A DNA stretch of 64,000 nucleotides from M3007 sp043764095 (lineage in GTDB: Bacteria > Bacteroidota > Bacteroidia > Chitinophagales > Saprospiraceae), in assembly GCA_043764095.1 (NCBI GenBank), contig JAYUKX010000017.1:7619-71618 (forward strand), read 5' to 3'. This document shows, piece after piece, positions 37,063-45,181 of this stretch. Below the pieces are notes generated by a model, which was given only the letters and a program-made list of their open reading frames with translations, was not told the DNA's origin and made no database searches. Each line of letters starts with the position of its first letter. The first letter of the stretch is position 1. Made by a program: the position numbers and the translations under genes.

Positions 37063-37086
37063 AAAAGAAAAATACCAATATTATTC

Positions 37087-38271
37087 ATGGACATAGCATC
37101 CCTGCTCGTTAAAGAGCAATCCGATAACCGTACCGTAAAACCACATATCCTTCCTATTTATGCCACATCTTCCTTTGCTTTTGATAGCATGGATCAAGGT
37201 ATAGAAATTTTCAATAATATTGAAAGTGGACATGTATATAGTCGTTACGCCAATCCAACAGTTGACACAGTTGCGCGGAAAATTGCCTTATTAGAGTCGC
37301 ATAATCTTGGCTTTGAAGCAGATGCTTTGATGACCTCCTCTGGTATGTCCGCTATCTCTACTTTGTTTTTAGGTTTGCTTAAATCGGGTGAATCTATATT
37401 AACACAAGGTAATTTATATGGAGGAACTACGGAACTACTCAAATCGGTGATCGAACCGATCGGCGTATCCACTCATTTTGTCCATCTAAATGATTTGTCA
37501 GCAGTAGAAAGCGCACTAAAGGCCAATCCCAATATCAAAATGCTGTATTGCGAAACGCCCGCTAATCCAAGCCTTTCTTGTGTTGATATTGCTGCCTTAT
37601 CGCAACTTGCACACCAATACGGTGCTTGGTGTGCGATTGATAATACCTTCGCTTCGCCTTATTTACAGCAACCATTCGCCTTTGGAGTCGATTTTATTAT
37701 ACATTCTACGACCAAGTATATCAACGGTCATGGGAATAGTATTGCTGGTGTTGTGGTAGCACGCGACCGAGCCCTCATGCGCGAAAAAATCTGGAGGGCA
37801 ATGAAGTTATTAGGTACCAATTGCTCCCCTTTTGAGGCATGGCTCACCAATAACGGTATCAAGACCTTGGCTTTGCGGATGGATCGTCATTGTGCTAATG
37901 CCTTGGCACTGGCACATTACCTCGAACAGCACCCATCGGTGGAACGCGTTAATTATCCTGGTTTGTCCTCCCATCCCGATCACCAATTGGCTAAAAAGCA
38001 GATGCCCAAAGGCTTTGGAGGTATGCTCAGCTTCGAAATCAAGGGCGGTTTTGATGCAGGTTTGAAATGTATGAACAAAATTCAGTTCTGCGCATTAGCA
38101 CCTACCCTAGGCGACGTGGATACATTAATCCTTCATCCTGCTTCATCTTCACACCTGCGCGTACCAAAAGCAGTACGCGAAGAAAATGGAATTACGGATG
38201 GTTTGATCCGCGTTTCGGTAGGCATTGAGCATATTGATGATATTATTGCAGACTTTGCGGCGAGTATTTAA
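37087..38271 (+). CDS. Cys/Met metabolism PLP-dependent enzyme (cystathionine gamma-synthase/lyase family)
   Basis: 394 residues. The family signatures are all seen: GHVYSRYANPTVDTV, the SGMSAI loop, YCETPANPSLSCVDI, IDNTFASPYLQQP, and the PLP lysine in HSTTKYINGHGNSIAG. The C-terminus has GFGGMLSFEI and LGDVDTLILHPAS. Members include cystathionine gamma-synthase, cystathionine beta/gamma-lyase, methionine gamma-lyase and O-acetylhomoserine sulfhydrylase; sequence alone does not separate them here. Confidence 0.9.
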   Translation: MDIASLLVKEQSDNRTVKPHILPIYATSSFAFDSMDQGIEIFNNIESGHVYSRYANPTVDTVARKIALLESHNLGFEADALMTSSGMSAISTLFLGLLKSGESILTQGNLYGGTTELLKSVIEPIGVSTHFVHLNDLSAVESALKANPNIKMLYCETPANPSLSCVDIAALSQLAHQYGAWCAIDNTFASPYLQQPFAFGVDFIIHSTTKYINGHGNSIAGVVVARDRALMREKIWRAMKLLGTNCSPFEAWLTNNGIKTLALRMDRHCANALALAHYLEQHPSVERVNYPGLSSHPDHQLAKKQMPKGFGGMLSFEIKGGFDAGLKCMNKIQFCALAPTLGDVDTLILHPASSSHLRVPKAVREENGITDGLIRVSVGIEHIDDIIADFAASI

Positions 38272-38344
38272 TATTTTTAAACTCTACCCTAAAAAGTGTA
38301 ATTGTTTATGTTTTTTTGCGTCTGATTATAGCATTTGAAAAGTT

Positions 38345-38363
38345 TGGCACGGTTTTTAGTTAT
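38345..38363 (+). promoter_or_regulatory. Possible sigma-54-like promoter
   Basis: TTTGGCACGGTTTTTAGTT carries a perfect -24 half (TTGGCACG) and a degenerate -12 half (TTAG in place of TTGC), about 60 nt before ATG 38424. The -12 mismatch keeps this tentative. Confidence 0.35.
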
Positions 38364-38423
38364 ATACATGTATCACTAATTTAATCAAAAATTACCTCCC
38401 ACACTTTTTAATACTTACACGAT

Positions 38424-39080
38424 ATGAAAAACGTAATTATATTCATCGCTGCAATTTTGGTTTCTGTTGCTACTACAGCACAAGATACTACCTTCCAAGG
38501 TTTTCTTCAGCAGTTCCCAAAGGCTACATTGCCATTCACATTGGGTGCAGAAGAACTTCAAGGCCAATTGGAAAGCCGCGCTGCAAAAACGCCAGTTGCA
38601 AAGGCTGCTCGCCTCGCTTGGGACTATTACGCTTTCCTACCTACCCTCGAAGCCAACGCTACTGAAAACCGTATGCCAGTTTATCCCGAGCCAGTGGCTA
38701 TGTTGGAAACAGCAACACATTACGCAGTTATCTTTAACACAGGTCGTAATTTTGCTCGTCAATACAAAACATACAATATCGCAGTTTTTGACAAATCTGG
38801 TAATTATATCCAAACACGTACTATTGCTGGTGTTAACCCAACTGCTTTGGCTACTGCTACCATCGATGCAAACTTGGATGTAACGATCAATGAGTACAGT
38901 GTAAATTGGTCTAAAGACTATATCACTAACGGTATCGAAGGCAACCAAATCATCGGTATCTCTCCAGTTGCTACTCGTACAGTAAAAGCGACTACAGCAG
39001 CCAAAGAAGCAAAAGAAGATTGGAAAAATGCTCCAGCAGCACAACAAATCGCTGCTACATTAACTGCTCAAAATAAATAA
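38424..39080 (+). CDS. Secreted protein of unknown function
   Basis: 218 residues with signal peptide (MKNVIIFIAAILVSVATTAQ). The mature part has no domain I recognise; it is rich in Ala and Thr and alternates short helix- and strand-like stretches (FLQQFPKATLPFTLGAEEL, VAKAARLAWDYYAFL, YKTYNIAVFDKSGNYIQTRTI). The tail is charged and repetitive (ATTAAKEAKEDWKNAPAAQQ). It has its own strong terminator and a candidate sigma-54-like promoter, which suggests a separately regulated, possibly abundant product. Confidence 0.75.
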   Translation: MKNVIIFIAAILVSVATTAQDTTFQGFLQQFPKATLPFTLGAEELQGQLESRAAKTPVAKAARLAWDYYAFLPTLEANATENRMPVYPEPVAMLETATHYAVIFNTGRNFARQYKTYNIAVFDKSGNYIQTRTIAGVNPTALATATIDANLDVTINEYSVNWSKDYITNGIEGNQIIGISPVATRTVKATTAAKEAKEDWKNAPAAQQIAATLTAQNK

Positions 39081-39099
39081 TTTTTAAAGTATCAATACA

Positions 39100-39139
39100 G
39101 AAAAGAGCCATTCCGCACACCAGCAGAATGGCTCTTTTC
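39100..39139 (+). terminator. Rho-independent terminator after the 38424-39080 gene
   Basis: Perfect 14-bp stem GAAAAGAGCCATTC / GAATGGCTCTTTTC with a 12-nt loop and TTTTC-TTTT tail, 20 bp past the stop codon. Confidence 0.88.
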
Positions 39140-39270
39140 TTTTGCCGCTTCATTTGATTTTAGGTTTAAAATTGAAAGAAATGAAAGATAGCGGACAAGT
39201 AATTTTTTTCCTGCTGTTTCTTCACCTTTATTATAACAGGCAATCACTGTGATTGCGTACCTTTGCGCCC

Positions 39271-41169
39271 ATGAGCGATGCTATTCACCACGAATGTGGA
39301 ATTACCCTCCTTAGGCTGCGTAAACCCCTTGATTATTACAACGATAAATACGGTACTCCCTTCTACGGTATTCAAAAATTGCAGCTATTGATGCAAAAAA
39401 TGCGTAACCGTGGCCAAGATGGCGCGGGACTCGCTACCATCAAACTTGATTCCGAACCAGGAAGACGGTATATCAGCCGAAAGCGCAGTAATGCCAATAA
39501 TTACCTCGACGACTTATTTAATATGGTTTGGGGGCGTATCAACCAAGTACCACTGGATAAATACGGCGATACCAAATGGCTTAAAGAAAATGCTGCCTAT
39601 ACCGGCGAGGTAATGATGGGTCACCTTCGTTATGGAACGCATGGAGATAATAGCATCGAACGGGTACATCCGTTTCATCGACAAAACAACTGGGTTTCCC
39701 GTAATTTGCTTCTAGCAGGTAATTTTAACCTGACCAACGTAGATGAACTTTTTGCCGAATTGGTGGAACTAGGCCAATACCCTAAGGAAAAAAGTGATAC
39801 GGTGACCGTTATGGAAAAGATTGGTCACTTCCTCGATGATGAAGTGCAACGCCTTTTTACTTGGTTCAAACCCGACGGACATACTACCCAAGAACTCAAT
39901 AATATGATTTTTGATAGCCTCGATATTCAAAGGCTATTGAAACGTTCTTGCAAAAAATTTGATGGCGGCTATGTATTCGGTGGAATGATCGGACATGGTG
40001 ACGCATTTATGGTCCGTGATCCTAATGGTATTCGTCCTGCTTATTGGTACATGGATGATGAAATAGTGGTTGCTGCCTCCGAACGTCCTGCTATACAAAC
40101 TGTTTTTAATGTACGATTCCCCAATGTACATGAATTACAACCAGGACACGCCCTCATTATTAAGCATAACGGAATTGTAGAAGAACTACCTTATGCAGAT
40201 CCAAAACCACGTACCGCTTGCTCCTTTGAGCGGATTTATTTTAGCCGTGGCAATGACCGCGAAATTTATCAAGAACGGAAAAAACTAGGCGCACAATTGG
40301 CTATTCCAGCCATTAAAGCCGTTGGTTACGATATTAATCATACCGTTTTTTCGTATATTCCGAATACCGCCGAAGCCGCCTTTTATGGTTTAGCCGAAGG
40401 TTTGGAACACGCGGTAAACGATTGGAAACGCACCGAGATATTAAAAGTAAATGCCGAAGGACAACTCAATCCAGATCGGATCATGCAAATCCTTAACGTG
40501 CATCCCCGTGTTGAAAAACTAGTACATAAGGACGAAAAGCAACGTACTTTTATTGCCGACCAAAATAAGCGCAGCAATATGGTATTGTACGTTTATGATG
40601 TGACCTATGGTTTGATCGAAAATGACGTGGACGCATTGGTGCTATTGGACGACTCCATTGTGCGTGGTACCACCCTCCGCGAATCTATCGTAAGTATCAC
40701 TTCTAGGCTTAATCCGCGTAAAATTGTGGTGCTTTCTAGCGCTCCTCAAATTCGATACCCCGATTGTTATGGGATTGATATGAGTAGAATGAAGGATTTT
40801 GTAGCATTTCAAGCCATGCTTTTGATGCTGAAAGAAACGAAACAGGAACACCTGTTACAAGAAACCTACGAGCGGTGTAAGGCATCGGAACTATTACCCG
40901 TAGAAGAGGTGAAAAACGAGGTAATTCCATTATACGATCTCTTTGAATACGAGGCCATTAGCCAAAAAGTATCTGAAATCGTAACGCCCGACGGCATAAA
41001 AGCAGAAGTAGAGGTCATTTTTCAAACCTTAGAAGGATTACATGCCGCTTGCCCATACAACAGTGGCGATTGGTATTTCTCCGGAAAATACCCTACTCCC
41101 GGTGGTAATCGCGTTGTAAACCGCGCCTTTATCAACTTTATGGAAAATAACGATGCCAGAGCCTATTAA
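39271..41169 (+). CDS. Class II glutamine amidotransferase / amidophosphoribosyltransferase (PurF-like)
   Basis: Start taken at ATG 39271 (MSDAIHHECGITLLRLRKPL), about 632 residues. A TACCTTTG -7-like box lies only 6-13 nt upstream, so the transcript may be nearly leaderless. The catalytic Cys is Cys9, and the N-terminal nucleophile glutamine amidotransferase signature NRGQDGAGLA follows. The C-terminal half has a PRPP-binding motif (ALVLLDDSIVRGTTLR), typical of PurF. This is the longer PurF-like form of Bacteroidota (usually about 630 residues, with an extra insert). It makes phosphoribosylamine from PRPP and glutamine, the first step of purine synthesis. The last 17 bp overlap the pgeF start. 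Confidence 0.9.
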   Translation: MSDAIHHECGITLLRLRKPLDYYNDKYGTPFYGIQKLQLLMQKMRNRGQDGAGLATIKLDSEPGRRYISRKRSNANNYLDDLFNMVWGRINQVPLDKYGDTKWLKENAAYTGEVMMGHLRYGTHGDNSIERVHPFHRQNNWVSRNLLLAGNFNLTNVDELFAELVELGQYPKEKSDTVTVMEKIGHFLDDEVQRLFTWFKPDGHTTQELNNMIFDSLDIQRLLKRSCKKFDGGYVFGGMIGHGDAFMVRDPNGIRPAYWYMDDEIVVAASERPAIQTVFNVRFPNVHELQPGHALIIKHNGIVEELPYADPKPRTACSFERIYFSRGNDREIYQERKKLGAQLAIPAIKAVGYDINHTVFSYIPNTAEAAFYGLAEGLEHAVNDWKRTEILKVNAEGQLNPDRIMQILNVHPRVEKLVHKDEKQRTFIADQNKRSNMVLYVYDVTYGLIENDVDALVLLDDSIVRGTTLRESIVSITSRLNPRKIVVLSSAPQIRYPDCYGIDMSRMKDFVAFQAMLLMLKETKQEHLLQETYERCKASELLPVEEVKNEVIPLYDLFEYEAISQKVSEIVTPDGIKAEVEVIFQTLEGLHAACPYNSGDWYFSGKYPTPGGNRVVNRAFINFMENNDARAY

Positions 41170-41911
41170 GCAAAGTGTATTATATCCTACTATTTTCAAA
41201 CAATATCCGCAAATTGCTGCTGGTATAAGTACACGACATGGCGGTGTAAGCAAATATCCTTTTGCATCGCTGAATATGGACAATAAAGGCCCCGATGAAG
41301 AGGCGTTGCGCGACGAAAATCGGCGTATTTTTTGCAATGAATTAGGCTTTGCGCCGGATCAACTCGTGCGGTCGTTACAAGTGCACGGCACGGAGATTTT
41401 GGTAGCCGACAAAAGCGGTTATTACGACGGGTTTGATGCGATTGTTACGGATAAAAAAGGTTTGTTGATCGGGGTAAGTATTGCCGATTGCACACCAATT
41501 TTGGTTTTTGACAGCAAAAACGATGTCATTGCAGCCGTACACGCGGGGTGGAAAGGGACAGTAGGCCAATTGGTCGCCAAAACATTGCAAACCATGCACC
41601 AATTATACGGCACAATGGGCAATAATTGTGTGGCTTATATTGGGCCTTGCATTGATGAATGTTCTTTTGAAGTTGGAGAGGAGGTAGCGGTCCAGTTCGA
41701 TACCCCATTTAAAACATGGGACAATCAACGCGGAAAATATATGATTGACCTCAAAAAAGCCAACGCTGCACAGTTGTTGGCCTTCGAAATTCCGCAGGAA
41801 CAAATCGAAATTTCCCCATTTTCTACGATTCTGAACAACACAGATTTCTTCTCCTATCGCCACGAAAATGGCGTTACAGGGCGTATGTTGGCAGCAATTG
41901 GGTTAATTTGA
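41153..41911 (+). CDS. pgeF: Peptidoglycan editing factor / YfiH-type multicopper-like protein
   Basis: 252 residues; ATG at 41153 overlaps the PurF-like gene by 17 bp, so the two are probably translationally coupled. The family motifs are STRHGGVSKYPFASLNM, ADCTPILVFD, AAVHAGWKGTVG and YIGPCIDECSFEVGEEV, with the conserved His, Cys and His of the zinc/purine site. Family members cleave misincorporated amino acids from peptidoglycan precursors (PgeF) and act on purine nucleosides; LACC1/FAMIN is the mammalian relative. The link to a purine gene upstream is consistent with the nucleoside role. Confidence 0.92.
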   Translation: MPEPIKQSVLYPTIFKQYPQIAAGISTRHGGVSKYPFASLNMDNKGPDEEALRDENRRIFCNELGFAPDQLVRSLQVHGTEILVADKSGYYDGFDAIVTDKKGLLIGVSIADCTPILVFDSKNDVIAAVHAGWKGTVGQLVAKTLQTMHQLYGTMGNNCVAYIGPCIDECSFEVGEEVAVQFDTPFKTWDNQRGKYMIDLKKANAAQLLAFEIPQEQIEISPFSTILNNTDFFSYRHENGVTGRMLAAIGLI

Positions 41912-41950
41912 TACATTTTTTTTGTTTTTTAAAACAAAATATACTATTTT

Positions 41951-41983
41951 TTTGCACCATAGTAAATAATTCCTGTACTTTTG
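41951..41983 (+). promoter_or_regulatory. Bacteroidota-type promoter for the SPOR protein gene
   Basis: TTTG (41951-41954), 21-bp spacer, TACTTTTG (41976-41983), about 70 nt before ATG 42061. Confidence 0.6.
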
Positions 41984-42060
41984 CTCCTGATTCTCATGGT
42001 TTTATAAAACATAAAATCTAAGATCATATTTATCAACATTGTAAATCAATCCATTTGTTT

Positions 42061-42750
42061 ATGAAATCGAATAATGTTTTCACCTATTTACTTTACGCAC
42101 TATTGGGCGTACTTTTACTTTCTGTTGGTTATCTCGCGCTCGAAAAACGCAAAGAAGCAGCACGCAAAGCAGAGGAATTGCGCAAAGATAGCGAACAATT
42201 GGAACGGTCTATGTCTGATCTTAATAGCGTAGGTGATACTACTACTACCGGCGAGAGTGCTTATGTCGGTGAAACAGCAGGCAAAAAGACCACCGCAAAC
42301 AATAGCGGTATCGAAGATGAGCCAGTGGCAACAAAGCCATCTGCCACAAAAACAACAGCACCAACCACAAAACCAGCACCAACTACTGCTGCGAAACCAG
42401 TGGCTACCACGCCCAAAACAGGCACTACCACACCAACCGTAGTAGCAGATCCTAAAAAATTAGTAGCAAAAAGTGGATCGGTAACAGGATCTAAGCAAAG
42501 TATTGCACCGAGTAACAATGGCCGTTTTTTGGTTGTTGTAGGGGCTTTTAGCCAAATCGAAAATGCCCGTACTGAAATGGAAAAATTTGTAAAAATGGGC
42601 TATCAAGATGCTGAAGTAGTGAAATATAAAACGGATTTATGGCGCGTAGTTGCCAAACGTTGCAGCAAACGCACCGATGCCGCAAAATACGAAGGCGATC
42701 TAGAAAGACACGGCGTAGATGCTATGGTCGTGGATGGACTTGCAAAATAG
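42061..42750 (+). CDS. SPOR-domain membrane protein
   Basis: 229 residues. ATG 42061 is chosen because it directly precedes the membrane segment (VFTYLLYALLGVLLLSVGYLAL). A charged stretch and a Pro/Thr/Ala-rich linker (KPSATKTTAPTTKPAPTTAA) follow. The C-terminal 75 residues are a SPOR domain (RFLVVVGAFSQIENARTEMEKF...DLWRVVAKRCSKRTDAAKY), which binds denuded glycan strands of peptidoglycan at division sites. Single-pass, periplasmic SPOR topology; it may mark the septum. Confidence 0.88.
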   Translation: MKSNNVFTYLLYALLGVLLLSVGYLALEKRKEAARKAEELRKDSEQLERSMSDLNSVGDTTTTGESAYVGETAGKKTTANNSGIEDEPVATKPSATKTTAPTTKPAPTTAAKPVATTPKTGTTTPTVVADPKKLVAKSGSVTGSKQSIAPSNNGRFLVVVGAFSQIENARTEMEKFVKMGYQDAEVVKYKTDLWRVVAKRCSKRTDAAKYEGDLERHGVDAMVVDGLAK

Positions 42751-42772
42751 AGTACTAGTTTTGTAATATATT

Positions 42773-42811
42773 AACTGCCCCTATTCGGATATACTCCAGA
42801 TAGGGGCAGTT
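42773..42811. terminator. Bidirectional terminator between SPOR gene and membrane protein gene
   Basis: Perfect 12-bp stem AACTGCCCCTAT / ATAGGGGCAGTT with a 15-nt loop; TTATTTTGG follows on the plus strand and AATATATTACAAAAC on the minus strand. It ends immediately before the stop codon of the leftward membrane-protein gene. Confidence 0.85.
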
Positions 42812-43843
42812 TTATTTTGGACTAGCATATCGCTCCAAAATAGCAGCCATCGCAACAAGGTACATGGGCAATGCGTGCAGCACCAAACGACCAATGGTAT
42901 ATTGCATCGAAATACACATCCCCCAAATAAGTAGTACGATCGGTACAGACAACAAGACCAAAAATGAAAAATCACCTTTGCTTTCCCTAGCATAACGATG
43001 CCCAATCCAACTCAATCCTACAAAAAAAGCCAATGGTAATCCATTCATAAATAAACCTTTAGGCGTAAATAAAAAACGAATACTCTCGACAAAACGAGAC
43101 GGATACTGCGAAAGATCGGTTTGAAATTCAAAACCGGGCAAGGGGATTGCTTTTTTCATCGCCAAATAACCAAGCATAGTAATGACCGAGCAGCCCAAGA
43201 TCCAAATATATGGCCGCCGTTGCGTAGGAATGCCCCAAAACAGGTGCGCAAGACCATACACAAAAAAGATAGGCCCTACTTTTTCATTCACAACAATGGA
43301 AAACAACAAACCAATAGCAAACACCCATTTGCGCGGCATCCATAATAGCAGCAATAAAATATAGCAAATAGACAATGGATCTGATCCAAAAAATGCCGAA
43401 AAATTTAGCATTTGCAAGGCAATAATGGACACCGTTGCCGCTACCAAAGTAGAAAACCCCTTGGATACCTTTAAAAAATAGTACGCAAGAAGCCCAAACA
43501 AACAATGAAAAAGATAGGACGTAATCGCCAATCCTTGAAAAATAGCCAAATTGGCATCCGTTGCATCGCTTTTAGAAAACCGAAGGAGAGGTAGTGTTTT
43601 TGAAAAGAAAAAGGACAAATAATTATAGGCAAACCGATAAAATGTGGGCGACCACATCTCGGAATACGGCACTTCACCATTGTAGTATTGAATAATCGTT
43701 TGGTAGGAATCGTAAGGAATTGTACCAAAAACAAGCGTTCTGTATATTTCAAAAAAGGTTGGGATAGTGATTAGAAAACAGCATAACCCAACAGCCAGCC
43801 ATTCTTGCCATTTCATATTCGGTGCTTGTTCTAGGTTTTTCAT
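42812..43843 (-). CDS. Polytopic membrane protein of unknown function
   Basis: Start at ATG 43843 (MKNLEQAPNMKWQEWLAVGL), about 343 residues and about ten hydrophobic helices. There is a loop (YDSYQTIIQYYNGEVPYSEMWSPTFYRFAYNYL) between the first two helices, which in arrangement resembles GT-C glycosyltransferases, but the typical acidic motif is not evident, so this is only a guess. It lies 14 bp downstream of tsaD and is probably co-transcribed. Confidence 0.65.
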   Translation of the reverse strand: MKNLEQAPNMKWQEWLAVGLCCFLITIPTFFEIYRTLVFGTIPYDSYQTIIQYYNGEVPYSEMWSPTFYRFAYNYLSFFFSKTLPLLRFSKSDATDANLAIFQGLAITSYLFHCLFGLLAYYFLKVSKGFSTLVAATVSIIALQMLNFSAFFGSDPLSICYILLLLLWMPRKWVFAIGLLFSIVVNEKVGPIFFVYGLAHLFWGIPTQRRPYIWILGCSVITMLGYLAMKKAIPLPGFEFQTDLSQYPSRFVESIRFLFTPKGLFMNGLPLAFFVGLSWIGHRYARESKGDFSFLVLLSVPIVLLIWGMCISMQYTIGRLVLHALPMYLVAMAAILERYASPK

Positions 43844-43857
43844 TTTTTTATTTGTGT

Positions 43858-44859
43858 TTAACCCCGCGCATAAGGCGCTACTTCCTGCCCACAAAAATCA
43901 CCATTTAGGTATTTATAATGCGCCATTACGCCTATCATCGCTGCATTATCGGTGCAATATTCAAATTTTGGAATAAAAACCTCCCAATTTTCCTTTTCTC
44001 CCAAAGCAATCAATGCTGTCCGCAAACCGCTGTTCGCACTTACACCGCCAGCAATCGCCAATTGTTTGATGCCTGTTTTACGGGCTGCTTTTTTTAGTTT
44101 TTTTACCAAAATAGTAACGATCGCGGATTGTATCGAGGCGCAAATATCGGCGAGGTTTTCTTCCACAAAATTCGAATTTTGTGCTGTTTCGCGTTTCAGA
44201 AAATACAATACCGAAGTTTTTAATCCGCTAAAACTAAACCCAAGTCCTTCAACAGCGGCTTCTGGAAACGGAAACCGTACCGTACCCTCCTTGGCCAACC
44301 GATCAATATGTGGCCCGGCGGGGTACTCCAATCCCAACATTTTACCGGTTTTGTCAAATGCTTCCCCGGCGGCATCATCCAGTGTTTGGCCCAGTATTTC
44401 CATATCAAAAGGGCTGTTTACCTTCAATATTTGGGTATGTCCGCCACTCACCGTCAAGCAAAGGAATGGAAAATTGGGTTTAGGATCTTCCGCAAAATGC
44501 GCCATAACGTGCGCCGACATGTGGTCCACCTCAATCAAAGGCAGGCGATTGGCCAGCGCGAAAGCCTTCGCAAATGACGTACCGACCAACAATGAACCCA
44601 GTAAACCAGGCCCACGCGTAAATGCGACGGCATTAATTTCGTGTTTCGCCACACCAGCCTGCGCCAAAGCAGCGTGTACCACAGGTATGATATTGCTCTG
44701 GTGCGCACGGGAAGCCACTTCGGGTACAACGCCGCCATATAAGCGGTGTATTTCCTGCGTGGCCACACAATTGGACAGCGGCGCACCATCGCGGATGACG
44801 GCAGCGGCTGTATCGTCGCAGGAAGACTCAATGGCTAATATGTAAACTGGTGTAATCAA
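43858..44859 (-). CDS. tsaD: tRNA N6-adenosine threonylcarbamoyltransferase
   Basis: 333 residues. The frame closes upstream without an ATG, so the start is the TTG at 44859 (ITPVYILAIESSCDDTAAAVI). The two metal-binding His are in VDHMSAHVMAH. ASKHA/Kae1 signatures VSGGHTQI, GLEYPAGP, GVSANSGLR and CTDNAAMIG are intact. TsaD transfers the threonylcarbamoyl group to A37 of ANN-decoding tRNAs with TsaB and TsaE. Confidence 0.96.
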   Translation of the reverse strand: MITPVYILAIESSCDDTAAAVIRDGAPLSNCVATQEIHRLYGGVVPEVASRAHQSNIIPVVHAALAQAGVAKHEINAVAFTRGPGLLGSLLVGTSFAKAFALANRLPLIEVDHMSAHVMAHFAEDPKPNFPFLCLTVSGGHTQILKVNSPFDMEILGQTLDDAAGEAFDKTGKMLGLEYPAGPHIDRLAKEGTVRFPFPEAAVEGLGFSFSGLKTSVLYFLKRETAQNSNFVEENLADICASIQSAIVTILVKKLKKAARKTGIKQLAIAGGVSANSGLRTALIALGEKENWEVFIPKFEYCTDNAAMIGVMAHYKYLNGDFCGQEVAPYARG

Positions 44860-44875
44860 TGTTATAATTTTGGCG

Positions 44876-44906
44876 CAAAATTAAGTAAAAAATGGGTGGT
44901 GGCAAA
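44876..44906 (-). promoter_or_regulatory. Bacteroidota-type promoter for tsaD
   Basis: On the minus strand: TTTG (44906-44903), 19-bp spacer, TAATTTTG (44883-44876). Exact consensus. The predicted transcript starts about 10 nt before the TTG start codon. A run of G tracts (44911-44932) lies just upstream of the -33 box. Confidence 0.6.
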
Positions 44907-45032
44907 ATTTGGGGGGTATGGGGGTTTGGGGGAAATTTTTCATAATGCTTGGTGGATGGTTGGATATTTACATATATTGCAGCCTCAAATCATAAACAGT
45001 CCAAAATGAAAAAAACAAAATTTACTTATGCG

Positions 45033-45074
45033 AAGCCCTGTCAATCTCTTCTCCTTGAGGGGCTGACAGGGCTT
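45033..45074 (+). terminator. Perfect 11-bp hairpin upstream of the EAD gene
   Basis: AAGCCCTGTCA (45033-45043) / TGACAGGGCTT (45064-45074), loop 20 nt, tail TGTGCATATA without U-run. It could be a weak terminator or part of a regulatory leader. Confidence 0.5.
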
Positions 45075-45096
45075 TGTGCATATAGCCAGCATACAT

Positions 45097-45151
45097 GCAA
45101 CTGACGACTAAATAAAATGCGCAATGCGTGTTTTACTTAGTCGTTAGTTGC
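45097..45151 (+). promoter_or_regulatory. Long hairpin 30 bp before the EAD gene
   Basis: GCAACTGACGACTAA / TTAGTCGTTAGTTGC pairs 14 of 15 positions (the odd one is a G-T) and the inner TAAAA/TTTTA extends the stem. It ends about 30 bp before ATG 45182. A function in transcript regulation is plausible but unproven. Confidence 0.45.
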
Positions 45152-45181
45152 GGTAATGCAGTAATTCGATGACATTAAAAA

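Larger units (their letters stand above)
44907..45181. other. Leader region of the EAD/TPR cluster with G tracts and two hairpins
   Basis: No gene seen between tsaD and the EAD gene. The region holds G tracts (G6, G5, G5 at 44911-44932), a perfect inverted repeat (45033-45074) and a 15-bp near-perfect inverted repeat (45097-45151). No clear TAnnTTTG promoter was found for the cluster. Confidence 0.6.

Noticed and set aside
45097..45151. Long hairpin considered as an integron attC site
   Set aside because: The outer ends do not follow RYYYAAC / GTTRRRY, there is no integrase gene in the window and no array of gene cassettes; the TPR array arose by tandem duplication with visible scars.
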